64,000 nt of DNA from Inhella inkyongensis (GTDB taxonomy: Bacteria; Pseudomonadota; Gammaproteobacteria; Burkholderiales; Burkholderiaceae_C), in the NCBI RefSeq assembly GCF_005952805.1, contig NZ_CP040709.1, positions 1,860,001-1,924,000 of the forward strand, read 5' to 3'. Both the position numbers and the translations under genes were made by a program. This document shows positions 24,502 through 32,723 of this stretch, one piece after another. The notes under the pieces are model-generated. The model did no database searches. It was given only the letters and a program-made list of their open reading frames with translations, and had not been told where the DNA came from. Each line of letters opens with the position of its first letter. The stretch's first letter is position 1.

Positions 24502-25457
24502 GATGCGATGGTGGAGAGCGAACTGGGGACGGGGATGAAGGGCGAGGCGTCCAGGTATTCCCACTCCATGGCGGCGGGCAGGTCGCGCAGCAACCATTCG
24601 CGCACTTCGAACTTCCAGAAGCGGCCGGTCCCGCCTGTGAGCCCCTGGGGATCGGGCTGGTTCCACAGCACTTCGGCACGGCCGCTCAGGTGCAGCAGGC
24701 GGCCGGAACTGAAGTCCGGAACCACCAGACCGCAGGCCGGGTCCAGGGCCAGATTGCCCAGAGTGTTGAAGAGGCTGTTGCCGCCGTAGTCGGGCACGCG
24801 CAGCCGAGTCGGGCTCACGGCTTGCACGAAGCCGGGGGGGCCGCCGCGGTGCGAGGCGTCCAGATGCCCGGCGGGGGCGCCGCTGGCGATGAAGAGGGTG
24901 TCGGCCTGGGCCAGCAGGGCGAGCGCATCGGCGTTCAGCTCGGTGCCCCGGCTGATGCGTGCATCCGGCTGCGGCTGAACATCGCCCAGCGCACGCAGGT
25001 GTCGGCGCTGGATGTATTTGGGGCAGTTAGGGTAGGCCTCGGCGATGGCGAGCTGCATTTGCGCGGCATCGAGGGCCTGCACATGGCCGTTCACGCGGTA
25101 GCGCCGGCGCGAACTGATCTCGATGAAGAGCATGCCCAGCTGCGCTTCCTCGTGCATTTGCGCCCATACAGGATCGCTGGGGTCGCGGTGCGCGGCCGGG
25201 GTGTGCACCTCGATGTGGCGACCCCCCGGGCTCTTGAGAAAGCCCGGAGTACCAAACCACAGCGAGGCCCAGATTTGGCCATTTCCGGGGCCGTCCGCAG
25301 CTCGTGCGGCCACGGCGGTCATGACCTGCTTTTCGATGAAGGGTCGCGCACCGGCAATCACCGTGTCGGTGATCACCGAGGCGTTGCGCACGGCAACGGC
25401 GGATTCACCGGCGCGCTCTTGCACTGCGCGCTCTCCGTCATGAAAAGCAAAGGCCAT
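24498..25457 (-). CDS. PNPOx-like flavin-binding protein
   Basis: The 319-aa protein appears to hold two split-barrel halves: IWASLWFGTPGFLKSPGG near residues 62-79 and ADTLFIASGAPAGHLDASHR near 186-205 followed by GGNSLFNTLGNLALDPACGL. These are features of pyridoxamine-phosphate-oxidase-like proteins. The conserved PNCPKYIQRR segment also occurs in the fused enzyme (NCPKHITPR). It is encoded four bases overlapping the ferredoxin reductase and 11 bases after the DsrE gene, so the three probably work together in flavin- or sulfur-linked redox chemistry of unknown substrate. Confidence 0.83.
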   Translation of the reverse strand: MAFAFHDGERAVQERAGESAVAVRNASVITDTVIAGARPFIEKQVMTAVAARAADGPGNGQIWASLWFGTPGFLKSPGGRHIEVHTPAAHRDPSDPVWAQMHEEAQLGMLFIEISSRRRYRVNGHVQALDAAQMQLAIAEAYPNCPKYIQRRHLRALGDVQPQPDARISRGTELNADALALLAQADTLFIASGAPAGHLDASHRGGPPGFVQAVSPTRLRVPDYGGNSLFNTLGNLALDPACGLVVPDFSSGRLLHLSGRAEVLWNQPDPQGLTGGTGRFWKFEVREWLLRDLPAAMEWEYLDASPFIPVPSSLSTIAS

Positions 25458-25468
25458 GATGAGCTCGC

Positions 25469-25843
25469 TCAGAACGTGAAGACGGTGAAGCCGTCGGCCA
25501 CCAGCTTGCCCAGGCTGGGCAGGCCCGAGGTGCCGGGCACGCTGTTGTCGGTGATCAGGTCGAAGCCGCTCTTGACGGCGTCCTCACGCGCGCCGAACAC
25601 ATCGGCGCAACCGCAGGACACGCCGGCGATTTCGGTCTCGACGGCCTTGAACAGGGCGTGCACCGGGTGGCTGGGCTGGCCCACCACGCCGGGCCAGCGG
25701 GTGCCCGCACCTTGGAAGTAGATCGACACCGGGATGTCGCGCTGCTTGAAGTCGTAGGCGGCGGCCAGGCCGTTGAACATGCGGCCCAGGGCGTCCTCGC
25801 CTCCGTTCTTGGGGTCGGACAGGATGATGATGGCGGCTTTCAT
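25469..25843 (-). CDS. DsrE-family protein
   Basis: The 124-aa protein has the DsrE/DsrF-like fold pattern: MKAAIIILSDPKNGGEDALG start, SIYFQGAGTRW and a cysteine pair in VSCGCADVFGA. DsrE relatives are small cytosolic proteins, some carrying persulfide sulfur on a conserved cysteine. The ATG at 25843 with GGAA upstream is chosen over a longer frame. It is the promoter-proximal gene of the operon with the PNPOx-like protein, the reductase and LysR, and lies about 180 bases from a divergent thioredoxin-like gene. Confidence 0.85.
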   Translation of the reverse strand: MKAAIIILSDPKNGGEDALGRMFNGLAAAYDFKQRDIPVSIYFQGAGTRWPGVVGQPSHPVHALFKAVETEIAGVSCGCADVFGAREDAVKSGFDLITDNSVPGTSGLPSLGKLVADGFTVFTF

Positions 25844-26022
25844 GGGGTTCCTTTCGGTTCGGGTTGTCTGCCGGGATGGCATGGACCGAACTCTAGGAAT
25901 TGCGACCCCAAAGAAAAATCACCCAGGCGGCAATGGGCTGTTGCGTGCAGCGGAACAATCCGCCGCGCCATGGCCGGGTGCCTGCGGCAAGATGCGACTC
26001 CTGTTTTCCACTGCGAAGCGAC

Positions 26023-26355
26023 ATGTCTGCCGTTCTCGATCTCTACTGCCTGTGCGCCGAATGGTGCGGCACCTGTCGCGAGGTGCGTCCCACGTTGGAA
26101 GGCCTGGCGGCAGCCGATGCAGGGCTGCGCCTGCAATGGGTGGACATCGAGGACGAGGCCGAGCGGGTGGGTGACCTGGACATTGAGACCTTTCCGACCT
26201 TGCTGTTGGCGCAAGGAGAGCAGGTGCTCTTTTTTGGTCCCAGCCTGCCGCAGGAGGCCGCGCTGCGCCAGCTGGTGCTGCGGGCCCAGGAGGGGCGGGC
26301 GCTGCAGGGCGCCGAACCCCAGGCGCAGGCGCTGCTGCAGCGCCTGCGGGGTTGA
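26023..26355 (+). CDS. Thioredoxin-family protein
   Basis: The 110-aa single-domain protein has active site W14-C15-G-T-C18 (CAEWCGTCREVRP) and cis-Pro in IETFPTLLLAQGEQ. WCGTC rather than WCGPC sets it apart from classical thioredoxin and suggests a shifted redox potential. Two further cysteines (LYCLC) lie just before the active site. The frame is open further upstream, but the ATG at 26023 gives the correct family N-terminus. It is divergent from the DsrE redox cluster and its stop abuts that of the convergent DctM gene. Confidence 0.85.
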   Translation: MSAVLDLYCLCAEWCGTCREVRPTLEGLAAADAGLRLQWVDIEDEAERVGDLDIETFPTLLLAQGEQVLFFGPSLPQEAALRQLVLRAQEGRALQGAEPQAQALLQRLRG

Positions 26356-27855
26356 TCAGCCGCCGCTGGCGGACGCGGGCTCGGAGGGCCCGGCTGGCTC
26401 CTCAATCGGGGCGGCGTCGAAGTCCTGATCCTTGGGGGCCATTTCATCCATGGCCCGCTCCAGCTGCTGCGAGTTCAGCACCTCGGGCTTGTCCAGAAAG
26501 CTCGTCACCGTCTGCGGGAAGGCGATCACCACGCCCACCAGGATCAGTTGCATCAGCACCCAGGGGATGGCGCCCAGGTAGATGTCGCGCGACTCCACCT
26601 TGCGCGGCAGGCTGCCGTTCTTGAACAGGCTGTCGGCGATGCCGCGCAGATAGAACAGCGCGAAGCCAAAGGGCGGATGCATGAAGCTGGTTTGCATGTT
26701 CACGCAGATCATCACGCCGAACCAGATCAGGTCGATGCCGAGTTTTTCGGCCACCGGGGCGAGCAGGGGAATGATGATGAAGGCGATCTCGAAAAAATCG
26801 AGAAAGAAAGCCAGCACGAAGATGAAAACATTCACCAGGATGAGGAAGCCCACCTGACCGCCGGGCAGATCGAGCAGCAGGTGCTCGATCCAGCGCCCGC
26901 CGTCCACGCCTTGGAATACCAGGGAGAACACGCGCGAACCGATCAGGATGAAGACCACCATGGCCGTGATGCGCATGGTGCCGCGCATGGCCTCGCGCAG
27001 CAGCGGCCAGTTCAGGCGGCGGTGCAGGGCCGCCAGCGCAAAGGCGCCTATGGCTCCCATGGCCCCGGCCTCGGTGGGTGTGCACACCGCCGTGCTGATG
27101 CCCGGCAATCCGCCCATCGAACCCAAGACCAGGAAGATCAGCACGGCCGAGGGCACGATACCGCGCAGGCATTTCACAACTAGTCGAGGCCCGCTCAGGG
27201 TCCTGCCTTCCTTGGGAATGCCGGGCAGGGCCTGTGGCCGCAGTCGCGTGTACAGGAAGGTAAAGAGCAGGAAGAGCAGCACCTGCAGCAAGGCCGGGCC
27301 CCAGGCGCCCTTGTACATATCGCCCACCGGCTTGCCGAGCTGGTCGGCCAACACCACCAGCACCAGCGAAGGAGGCACCAGTTGGGTGATGGTGCCCGAG
27401 GCCGCCAGCACGCCGGTGGCATAGCGCATGTCGTAGTTCCAGCGCATCATCACTGGTAGCGAAATCATCGCCATCGCAATCACCTGCCCGGCCACGGTGC
27501 CGGTGACGGCGCCCAGAATGAAGCCCACCAGAATGACCGAATAGCCCAGACCGCCACGCACTGCGCCAAACAGCTGGCCCATCGAGTCAAGCATGTCCTC
27601 GGCCAACCCGCATTTCTCCAGCACGCTGCCCATCAGGGTGAAGAAGGGGATGGCAAGCAGCAGGTCGTTGGAGAGGATGCCAAACACATTCATGGGCAGA
27701 TTGCCCATGAAACTGGCCGGGAACCAGCCCATCCAGACCGCGAAGTAGCCGCACCCCAGTCCCAGAGCGGCCAGCGAAAAGGCGACCGGGAAGCCCAGCA
27801 ACAAGATGATGACCAGGCCCGCAAACATCAGCGGGGCGAAGTTCTCCATGCTCAT
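26356..27855 (-). CDS. dctM: TRAP transporter large permease (DctM type)
   Basis: The roughly 499-aa inner-membrane protein has about twelve hydrophobic segments, with family motifs LLLGFPVAFSLAALGLG near the start, LLLAIPFFTLMGSVLEKCG and TPTEAGAMGAIGAF. DctM is the transport channel of TRAP systems, moving organic acids with sodium. A long polar C-terminal tail follows the last helix. The ATG at 27855 (MSMENF) is taken; the DctQ stop lies 25 bases upstream. No DctP binding-protein gene is present in the window, which is unusual. Confidence 0.88.
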   Translation of the reverse strand: MSMENFAPLMFAGLVIILLLGFPVAFSLAALGLGCGYFAVWMGWFPASFMGNLPMNVFGILSNDLLLAIPFFTLMGSVLEKCGLAEDMLDSMGQLFGAVRGGLGYSVILVGFILGAVTGTVAGQVIAMAMISLPVMMRWNYDMRYATGVLAASGTITQLVPPSLVLVVLADQLGKPVGDMYKGAWGPALLQVLLFLLFTFLYTRLRPQALPGIPKEGRTLSGPRLVVKCLRGIVPSAVLIFLVLGSMGGLPGISTAVCTPTEAGAMGAIGAFALAALHRRLNWPLLREAMRGTMRITAMVVFILIGSRVFSLVFQGVDGGRWIEHLLLDLPGGQVGFLILVNVFIFVLAFFLDFFEIAFIIIPLLAPVAEKLGIDLIWFGVMICVNMQTSFMHPPFGFALFYLRGIADSLFKNGSLPRKVESRDIYLGAIPWVLMQLILVGVVIAFPQTVTSFLDKPEVLNSQQLERAMDEMAPKDQDFDAAPIEEPAGPSEPASASGG

Positions 27856-27880
27856 GATGCGAATGCGGCGTTTGCGCGGC

Positions 27881-28471
27881 TCATTGCAAGGGCGCCTCGT
27901 AATGGAAGTCGCCCTCAAAAAGCCCGCGCAGCCAGGCGACGCGTTTGACGATCTCCGACAGGCCCTGCAGGAACAGCAGCCCGAAACCGAGTGGCAGGCA
28001 CAGCATGGCCGGCCAGCGGATCAGTCCGCCGGCGTTGTTGGACATCTCGCCCGACTGCAGCATTTGCCAGAACAGGGGCGCGGAGAACCAAAGCATCGCG
28101 GCGCACACCGGCAGCAGGAAGACGATCAGGCCAAAAAGATCGATGTGGGCCTGGGTACGACCGGACCAGCGGCCATAAATGAGGTCGACACGCACGTGCT
28201 CGTTGACGCGCAGTACCTGCGATGCGCCCAGCATCACGCAGGCCGCAAACAGGTACCACTGGATTTCCAGATAGGCGTTGGAGCTGACGCTGAAGACGTA
28301 GCGCACGGCCGCGTTGCCGGCACTGATGACGCAAGAAGCCAGCACCGCCCATTTGGCCAGCACGGCCAAGCGGTCATTCAGCGTGTCGATGAAGCGACAG
28401 AGCCGCAGCAGCAAGCGCATGAGCAGGGGCGTGTTCCAGATGGGAGGTCGGGACTGTACGAGTCGCCGCAT
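27881..28471 (-). CDS. dctQ: TRAP transporter small permease (DctQ type)
   Basis: The roughly 196-aa protein has four predicted transmembrane helices and the DctQ pattern RYVFSVSSNAYLEIQWYLFA and VRVDLIYGRWS. It forms the membrane complex with DctM, encoded 25 bases downstream. The start is uncertain: ATGs at 28471 and 28420 are both possible and neither has a clear ribosome-binding site. It follows the DUF442 gene closely, so the permeases may be read from the rpsU-side operon. Confidence 0.82.
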   Translation of the reverse strand: MRRLVQSRPPIWNTPLLMRLLLRLCRFIDTLNDRLAVLAKWAVLASCVISAGNAAVRYVFSVSSNAYLEIQWYLFAACVMLGASQVLRVNEHVRVDLIYGRWSGRTQAHIDLFGLIVFLLPVCAAMLWFSAPLFWQMLQSGEMSNNAGGLIRWPAMLCLPLGFGLLFLQGLSEIVKRVAWLRGLFEGDFHYEAPLQ

Positions 28472-28506
28472 GGCAATCCAGGCTGCATGAGCCTGGGTTT
28501 TCCCGA

Positions 28507-28854
28507 TCAATCGAACTGGCAGGCCTGCAAAAACAAATTCGTCGAGCGCGCGCCCGAGCGGCAGAACATCAGCAGGGGGCGCGGCAGCTCGTCAAGCAGC
28601 TTGGCCATGGCCTCAATTTGCTCGGGCGTCTGATAGCCCCCCGAGACGGGCAGAAAGCGGTATTCCAGCCCGGCGGCCTGGGCCGCGGCCTGGATCGCCG
28701 CGTGTTCGGGCTGACCCGGGCCGTGTTCGTGATCCGGCCGGTTGTTGACCACGCTGCGAAATCCCATTCGGGCCAACTCGGCCATGTGCTCGGGGCCGAG
28801 TTGCGGTGCCACCGCCACATCGGCGGCGACCGGGCGCAGTGGTAGCGAGTTCAC
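28507..28854 (-). CDS. DUF442/TIGR01244-type phosphatase-like sulfur transferase
   Basis: The 115-aa protein has an active-site loop CRSGARSTNL near the C-terminus (Cys-x5-Arg, the P-loop of tyrosine phosphatases and rhodanese-like enzymes) and the family stretch MGFRSVVNNRPDHE. In proteobacteria such domains also occur fused to persulfide dioxygenase or beta-lactamase-like proteins. The start is a GTG whose second to fourth bases form the stop of the preceding YqeY gene (GTGA), showing translational coupling. Confidence 0.84.
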   Translation of the reverse strand: MNSLPLRPVAADVAVAPQLGPEHMAELARMGFRSVVNNRPDHEHGPGQPEHAAIQAAAQAAGLEYRFLPVSGGYQTPEQIEAMAKLLDELPRPLLMFCRSGARSTNLFLQACQFD

Positions 28855-29306
28855 GAAGCCAGCGCTTGCTTGACGGCGGCCGAGACCATGCCCATGTCGG
28901 CCTTGCCGGCCAACTTGGCTTTGACGGCCCCCATCACCCGGCCCATATCAGCCGCACCCAGCTTGGCGCCCGCACCTAGTTCGGCCACGATGGCCTGCAC
29001 CTCGGCCTGCACGGCCTCAGTCGAGAGACGCTCGGGCAGGTAGACCTGCAGCACCTTGAGTTCGCGCTCTTCTTGCTCCACCAGGTCCAGGCGCGCGGCG
29101 GCGGTGAACTGGGCGATGGAGTCTTTGCGCTGCTTGATCAGCTTGTCGACGATGGCGATCAGCATGGCGTCATCGACGACCACGCGTTCATCCACTTCCT
29201 TTTGCTTGACGGCGGCCAGCAGCATGCGGATGGCGCCCAGGCGCTCGCTGTCCTTGGCGCGCATGGCGGTCTTCATGTCTTCGGTGATGCGATCTTTGAG
29301 GCTCAT
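28851..29306 (-). CDS. GatB/YqeY domain protein
   Basis: The 151-aa protein starts MSLKDRITEDMKTAMRAKDS and contains AIRMLLAAVKQKEVDER and the C-terminal GRVMGAVKAKLAGKADMG, all typical of YqeY. The helical domain is related to the tRNA-binding tail of GatB, and the family function is unsettled. It follows rpsU, the usual position; in many relatives dnaG and rpoD come next, but here a DUF442 gene follows instead. A 16-residue longer frame upstream overlaps the rpsU terminator and was rejected. Confidence 0.92.
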   Translation of the reverse strand: MSLKDRITEDMKTAMRAKDSERLGAIRMLLAAVKQKEVDERVVVDDAMLIAIVDKLIKQRKDSIAQFTAAARLDLVEQEERELKVLQVYLPERLSTEAVQAEVQAIVAELGAGAKLGAADMGRVMGAVKAKLAGKADMGMVSAAVKQALAS

Positions 29307-29330
29307 GGCGATGCAGGGAAAGAGGGGGGT

Positions 29331-29371
29331 GAAAAACAAAACGGCCCGCGACACCAGGTGGCGCAGGCCGT
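29331..29371 (-). terminator. rpsU terminator/attenuator
   Basis: Reading the minus strand, ACGGCC...GGCCGT frames a roughly 31-base stem-loop with inner CACC/GGTG pairs, followed by TTTGTTTTT. It lies between the rpsU stop and the YqeY start, so it should reduce read-through from the strongly expressed ribosomal gene. A second short hairpin (TGCCAGC-GGA-GCTGGCA) lies at 29382-29398. Confidence 0.75.
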
Positions 29372-29419
29372 CTTTGCAGCTTGCCAGCGGAGCTGGCAGC
29401 GAGCTTTCTGATCAGTCGA

Positions 29420-29632
29420 TCAGAACATGCGCTTGGGCAGCTGCATGCTGCGCACGCGCTTGTAGTGGCGCTTGACGGCGGCGGCCTTCTTGCGCTTGCG
29501 CTCGGCGGTGGGCTTTTCAAAGAATTCGCGGGCGCGCAGGTCGGTCAGCAGACCGAGCTTTTCAATGGTGCGCTTGAAGCGACGCAGGGCAACGTCGAAC
29601 GGCTCGTTTTCTTTGACGCGGATGGTGGTCAT
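29420..29632 (-). CDS. rpsU: 30S ribosomal protein S21
   Basis: The 70-aa protein matches S21 throughout: [40 protein letters not shown] and the basic tail [20 protein letters not shown]. It binds the 30S platform and aids initiation. GAAGGA precedes the ATG. On the minus strand a TATACT hexamer (29778-29783) in the AT-rich upstream stretch is a plausible -10 element. A long frame open upstream is not coding. Confidence 0.97.
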   Translation of the reverse strand: MTTIRVKENEPFDVALRRFKRTIEKLGLLTDLRAREFFEKPTAERKRKKAAAVKRHYKRVRSMQLPKRMF

Positions 29633-29796
29633 TAATGGAATCCTTCCAAGTTCGCTCGGTATTCGCGGTGGGGGTACAGGCTGGCTGGTGCTCTGGGGTC
29701 CGGACCGAGGTCCCAGCCCTTCCTTCGCACCCCACGGCCGACGAATCGACACGGCGGGTTTGCTAGCAAAGCGCGCGAGTATATACGAGTTCTGCT

Positions 29797-30303
29797 TTAT
29801 TGCGCAGCTGCCGGGGTGCCGGCGGTCTCTTGGGCAGCGAGTTCTGCAGCCTGCGCGGTGTGCAGGCAGTTGTCGGCCATGCGCTGTCCGACCTTGGCAT
29901 TCATCAGCATGGATTTGACGGGCACCTGCAGCCAGACCAGGCCCGAGTGGGCGTTTTCCAGGCGGATCACGCCCGTGGTGGTGGGTTGCGGCGTCACGGT
30001 GTGCTGCTGCTTGTCGATGGACAGCAAAAAGCGGCCGTTCAGGCTGGGATGGGGCTCCACGCGCACGCTGCGTCCGAATTCACAGCGCGACTCGCCCACC
30101 AGCACGCGGGGCACCACGGCCATGCGCTCGTCATCGAGGTGCTCGGGCTCGGTGGGCAGGGCCGGAGCGGCGGGTTTCTTGGACTTGGCCGTCTTCTTGA
30201 CCGCAGCCTTGGGGGTGGGCTTGTCAGACGGCGCGGGTGCCGGAGTAGCCAACAGGGCGGGGGCGGCGGCCAGCAGCAGGCTGGCGAGGATCAAAGTGCG
30301 CAT
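29797..30303 (-). CDS. Secreted hypothetical protein with Lys/Pro/Ala-rich linker
   Basis: The 168-aa product has a signal peptide (about 1-19, [10 protein letters not shown]), a Lys/Pro/Ala-rich linker (about 20-52, with [11 protein letters not shown]) and a compact C-terminal domain with two cysteines (SRCEFG and DNCLH) that could form a disulfide in the periplasm. The domain is beta-rich in appearance ([35 protein letters not shown]). I do not recognise a named family; similar proteins probably occur in other Burkholderiales. It is upstream of rpsU on the same strand and likely transcribed separately. Confidence 0.7.
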   Translation of the reverse strand: MRTLILASLLLAAAPALLATPAPAPSDKPTPKAAVKKTAKSKKPAAPALPTEPEHLDDERMAVVPRVLVGESRCEFGRSVRVEPHPSLNGRFLLSIDKQQHTVTPQPTTTGVIRLENAHSGLVWLQVPVKSMLMNAKVGQRMADNCLHTAQAAELAAQETAGTPAAAQ

Positions 30304-30436
30304 GGGGCAGGGCAGAGAGGCGGGAATCAGGCTGCATTGTCGCGGCGCGGAGGCCGGCGAGGTGTCAGCAGAAGTCAGTAGCGTTCAAAACGCCCCCAGG
30401 ACCATGCCGGTGACCTGGCCCGCCCCCCGCGGGGAA

Positions 30437-30468
30437 TTGAGGTGCCGGGCAAAGCCCGTTCACCTCAA
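30437..30468 (-). terminator. Hairpin overlapping the stop of the CitE-like gene
   Basis: On the minus strand TTGAGGTG and CACCTCAA (8 bp) plus CGGGC/GCCCG (5 bp) around a TTT loop form a strong stem that includes the stop codon. A T-tract is lacking; a short GC-rich inverted repeat follows. It is a likely transcript end or 3' stabiliser. Confidence 0.55.
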
Positions 30469-31439
30469 GAGAAAAAGCGTTCACGCACTTGGGCAGGCAG
30501 CGCTTGACCGGTTTGGTGGGCGCGCTGCAACAGGCTCCAGAACAGGCGGTAGCTGGCGCGGTCGTGCAGTTGGTCACGCAGCCGGATGGGGCCCCATTGG
30601 GTGTCCTGGGCTACTTCGAGCACCTCGATGGCTTCGTCCACCTCGGCGGCACTGGGGGCGAAGGCATCCAGGATGGGTTGAATTTGATCCGGATGGATGC
30701 TCCACATGCGCGTGTAGCCGAACTCACGCGCGGCGCGCTCGGCGGCGGCCTGCAATTTGGCGGGCGACTTCAGTTCGGTGACGACACAGTGCGAGGGCAC
30801 CTTGCCATGGCCATGGGCGGCGGCGGCGATGGCCAGCTTGGCGCGCGCCACCAGCGGATGCTCGAACTGGCCCGGCAGGCTCAGGGCCGTGCGCGGAATG
30901 GCGCCATGGTGGCCGGAAACAAAGTCCATCAGACCGAAGGACAGGGACTGCAGGGCCGGATGGGCGGCGATGGCCTCGACCTCGCGCAAGCCCCCGTGGG
31001 TCTCGATCAAGGCCTGCAGCGGCGGGGCCGGGCGCGCCCCCCAGGCCGCCTGCACAGATGCAGCGCCACGGTCCAACTGGGCGCGCGAGTCCACCTTGGG
31101 CAGCATGAGGTAGGCCGGCGCCACCGGCGCGGCCGCCAAGATTTGCAGCTCCATCGCAAAAGCGGGGTGATCGACCGGGTGCACGCGCACGCCGACGCGG
31201 CCATACCGGTTGTCCGGCGAGGCCAGCAGTTCGGCCGCCAGGCGCACCTGGGCTTCTTCGGCGCCGACCTGAGCGCCGTCCTCACAGTCCAAGGTCACAT
31301 CAAACACCGGCCCGCGCGCGGCCTGCAGGGCCAGGCTCTTGCGCATCAGCTTTTCGCTGCCGCTGTAGTGGTCGACCACGGGCAGGCTGATGGGGGCTGC
31401 CTCGCCGGCAAACAGGGCATCGCGGGGGTGAATTCGCAT
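30465..31439 (-). CDS. HpcH/HpaI aldolase, citrate-lyase-beta (CitE)-like CoA ester lyase
   Basis: The 324-aa protein has a TIM-barrel pattern with FDVTLDCEDGAQVGAEEAQV (metal/CoA-binding acidic cluster), GVRVHPVDHPAF, LMLPKVDS and ALIETHGGLREVEAIA, as in CitE-like malyl-/citramalyl-CoA lyases. It probably cleaves or forms a 3-hydroxyacyl-CoA; citrate lyase itself is unlikely because CitD and CitF are absent. The ATG at 31439 gives the family start MRIHPRDALFAGE. It lies downstream of mdh on the same strand, but two terminator hairpins sit between them. Confidence 0.86.
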   Translation of the reverse strand: MRIHPRDALFAGEAAPISLPVVDHYSGSEKLMRKSLALQAARGPVFDVTLDCEDGAQVGAEEAQVRLAAELLASPDNRYGRVGVRVHPVDHPAFAMELQILAAAPVAPAYLMLPKVDSRAQLDRGAASVQAAWGARPAPPLQALIETHGGLREVEAIAAHPALQSLSFGLMDFVSGHHGAIPRTALSLPGQFEHPLVARAKLAIAAAAHGHGKVPSHCVVTELKSPAKLQAAAERAAREFGYTRMWSIHPDQIQPILDAFAPSAAEVDEAIEVLEVAQDTQWGPIRLRDQLHDRASYRLFWSLLQRAHQTGQALPAQVRERFFS

Positions 31440-31454
31440 CGGGGGTCCAGAAGT

Positions 31455-31515
31455 AAAAAGGCCCGCCAAGGCAGGCCCCAACGCCAGTAAAAAAGGCCCG
31501 CCATGGCGGGCCTTT
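31455..31515 (-). terminator. Tandem intrinsic terminators after mdh
   Basis: Proximal to mdh is a perfect 11-bp stem, AAAGGCCCGCC / GGCGGGCCTTT (31492-31515), followed by a T-run. A second, slightly imperfect copy of the same hairpin (31460-31477) with its own T-run lies 14 bases further on. The CitE-like start codon is only about 15 bases beyond the second. Confidence 0.85.
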
Positions 31516-31530
31516 GTGCCAAGGTGCAAA

Positions 31531-32517
31531 TTACAGCAGGTGCTTGACGCCGTTCTGCTCTTCCAGCAGTTCGTTCAGGGTCTTGGTCATGCACTCGCGG
31601 CTGAAGGCATCAATTTCCAGGCCCTGCACCACCTTGTACTCGCCGCCCTCGCAGGTGACGGGGAAGCCGTACATGACTTCCTTGGGGATGTCGTAGTCGC
31701 CCATCGAGGGGATGCCCATGGTGACCCACTCGCCGTTGGTGCCTAGGGCCCAGTCGCGCATGTGGTCGATGGCGGCGTTGGCGGCCGAGGCGGCGCTGGA
31801 GAGGCCGCGCGCGGCAATGATGGCCGCGCCGCGCTTGCCCACCGTGGGCAGGAACACGTCCTTGTTCCAGACCTGGTCGTTGATCATGTCTTTGACTGCG
31901 GCGCCGTCGATGGTGGCGAAGCGGTAGTCGGCGTACATGGTGGGCGAGTGGTTGCCCCACACGGCCAGCTTCTTGATTGAGCCCACAGCCTTGCCGGTCT
32001 TGGCAGCGATCTGGCTGGCGGCGCGGTTGTGGTCCAGGCGCAGCATGGCGGTGAAGTTCTTGGCCGGCAGGTCCGGGGCCGACTTCATGGCGATGTAGGC
32101 ATTGGTGTTGGCCGGATTGCCCACCACCAGCACCTTGACATTGCGGCTGGCCACAGCGTTCAGGGCCTTGCCCTGCACCGTGAAGATCTGGGCGTTAGCA
32201 GCCAGCAAGTCGGCGCGCTCCATGCCGGGGCCGCGCGGACGGGCGCCCACGAGCAGCGCGTAGTCGGTGTCCTTGAAGGCGGTCATCGGGTCGCTATGGG
32301 CTTCCATACCGGCCAGCAGCGGGAAGGCGCAGTCTTCCAGTTCCATCATCACGCCCTTGAGCGCGTTCTGGGCCTTCTCGTCGGGGATTTCCAGCAGCTG
32401 CAGGATGACGGGCTGGTCCTTGCCCAGCATTTCGCCCGAGGCGATGCGGAACAGCAGGGCGTAACCAATCTGACCAGCGGCGCCGGTGACGGCGACGCGA
32501 ACGGGCTTCTTGCTCAT
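31531..32517 (-). CDS. mdh: Malate dehydrogenase
   Basis: The 328-aa NAD-dependent enzyme oxidises malate to oxaloacetate in the TCA cycle. Visible features: [19 protein letters not shown] (NAD-binding, with the two-Ala form typical of this group), the mobile-loop arginines [27 protein letters not shown] (catalytic Asp) and [11 protein letters not shown] (catalytic His). The ATG at 32517 gives the standard start [12 protein letters not shown]. It is divergent from sdhC, with 206 bp between. In many Burkholderiales a GntR regulator lies between these genes; none is present here. Confidence 0.97.
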   Translation of the reverse strand: MSKKPVRVAVTGAAGQIGYALLFRIASGEMLGKDQPVILQLLEIPDEKAQNALKGVMMELEDCAFPLLAGMEAHSDPMTAFKDTDYALLVGARPRGPGMERADLLAANAQIFTVQGKALNAVASRNVKVLVVGNPANTNAYIAMKSAPDLPAKNFTAMLRLDHNRAASQIAAKTGKAVGSIKKLAVWGNHSPTMYADYRFATIDGAAVKDMINDQVWNKDVFLPTVGKRGAAIIAARGLSSAASAANAAIDHMRDWALGTNGEWVTMGIPSMGDYDIPKEVMYGFPVTCEGGEYKVVQGLEIDAFSRECMTKTLNELLEEQNGVKHLL

Positions 32518-32723
32518 GGGGAGACTCCGAGGGGGAGAGTTGATGAATCGTTGCTGGCGCGGGAGTTTAGGGCAGGGTTTCAACGGATTTCGGCCCCGAT
32601 TTCTGTTTTGAATCAAGCGCCCATGTCAGGGGGGTGTTGGCAAGGGTGCCTAGAATCCGCCGCCTTGAGTCCAAGCCCCAGGCACGCCCGGTTACGGACG
32701 CGCCACACCCCAAAGGCCTGCGA

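Noticed and set aside
32518..32723. A clear promoter or GntR operator between mdh and sdhC
   Set aside because: Only an isolated TAGAAT was found, with no matching -35 at proper spacing and no regulator gene.
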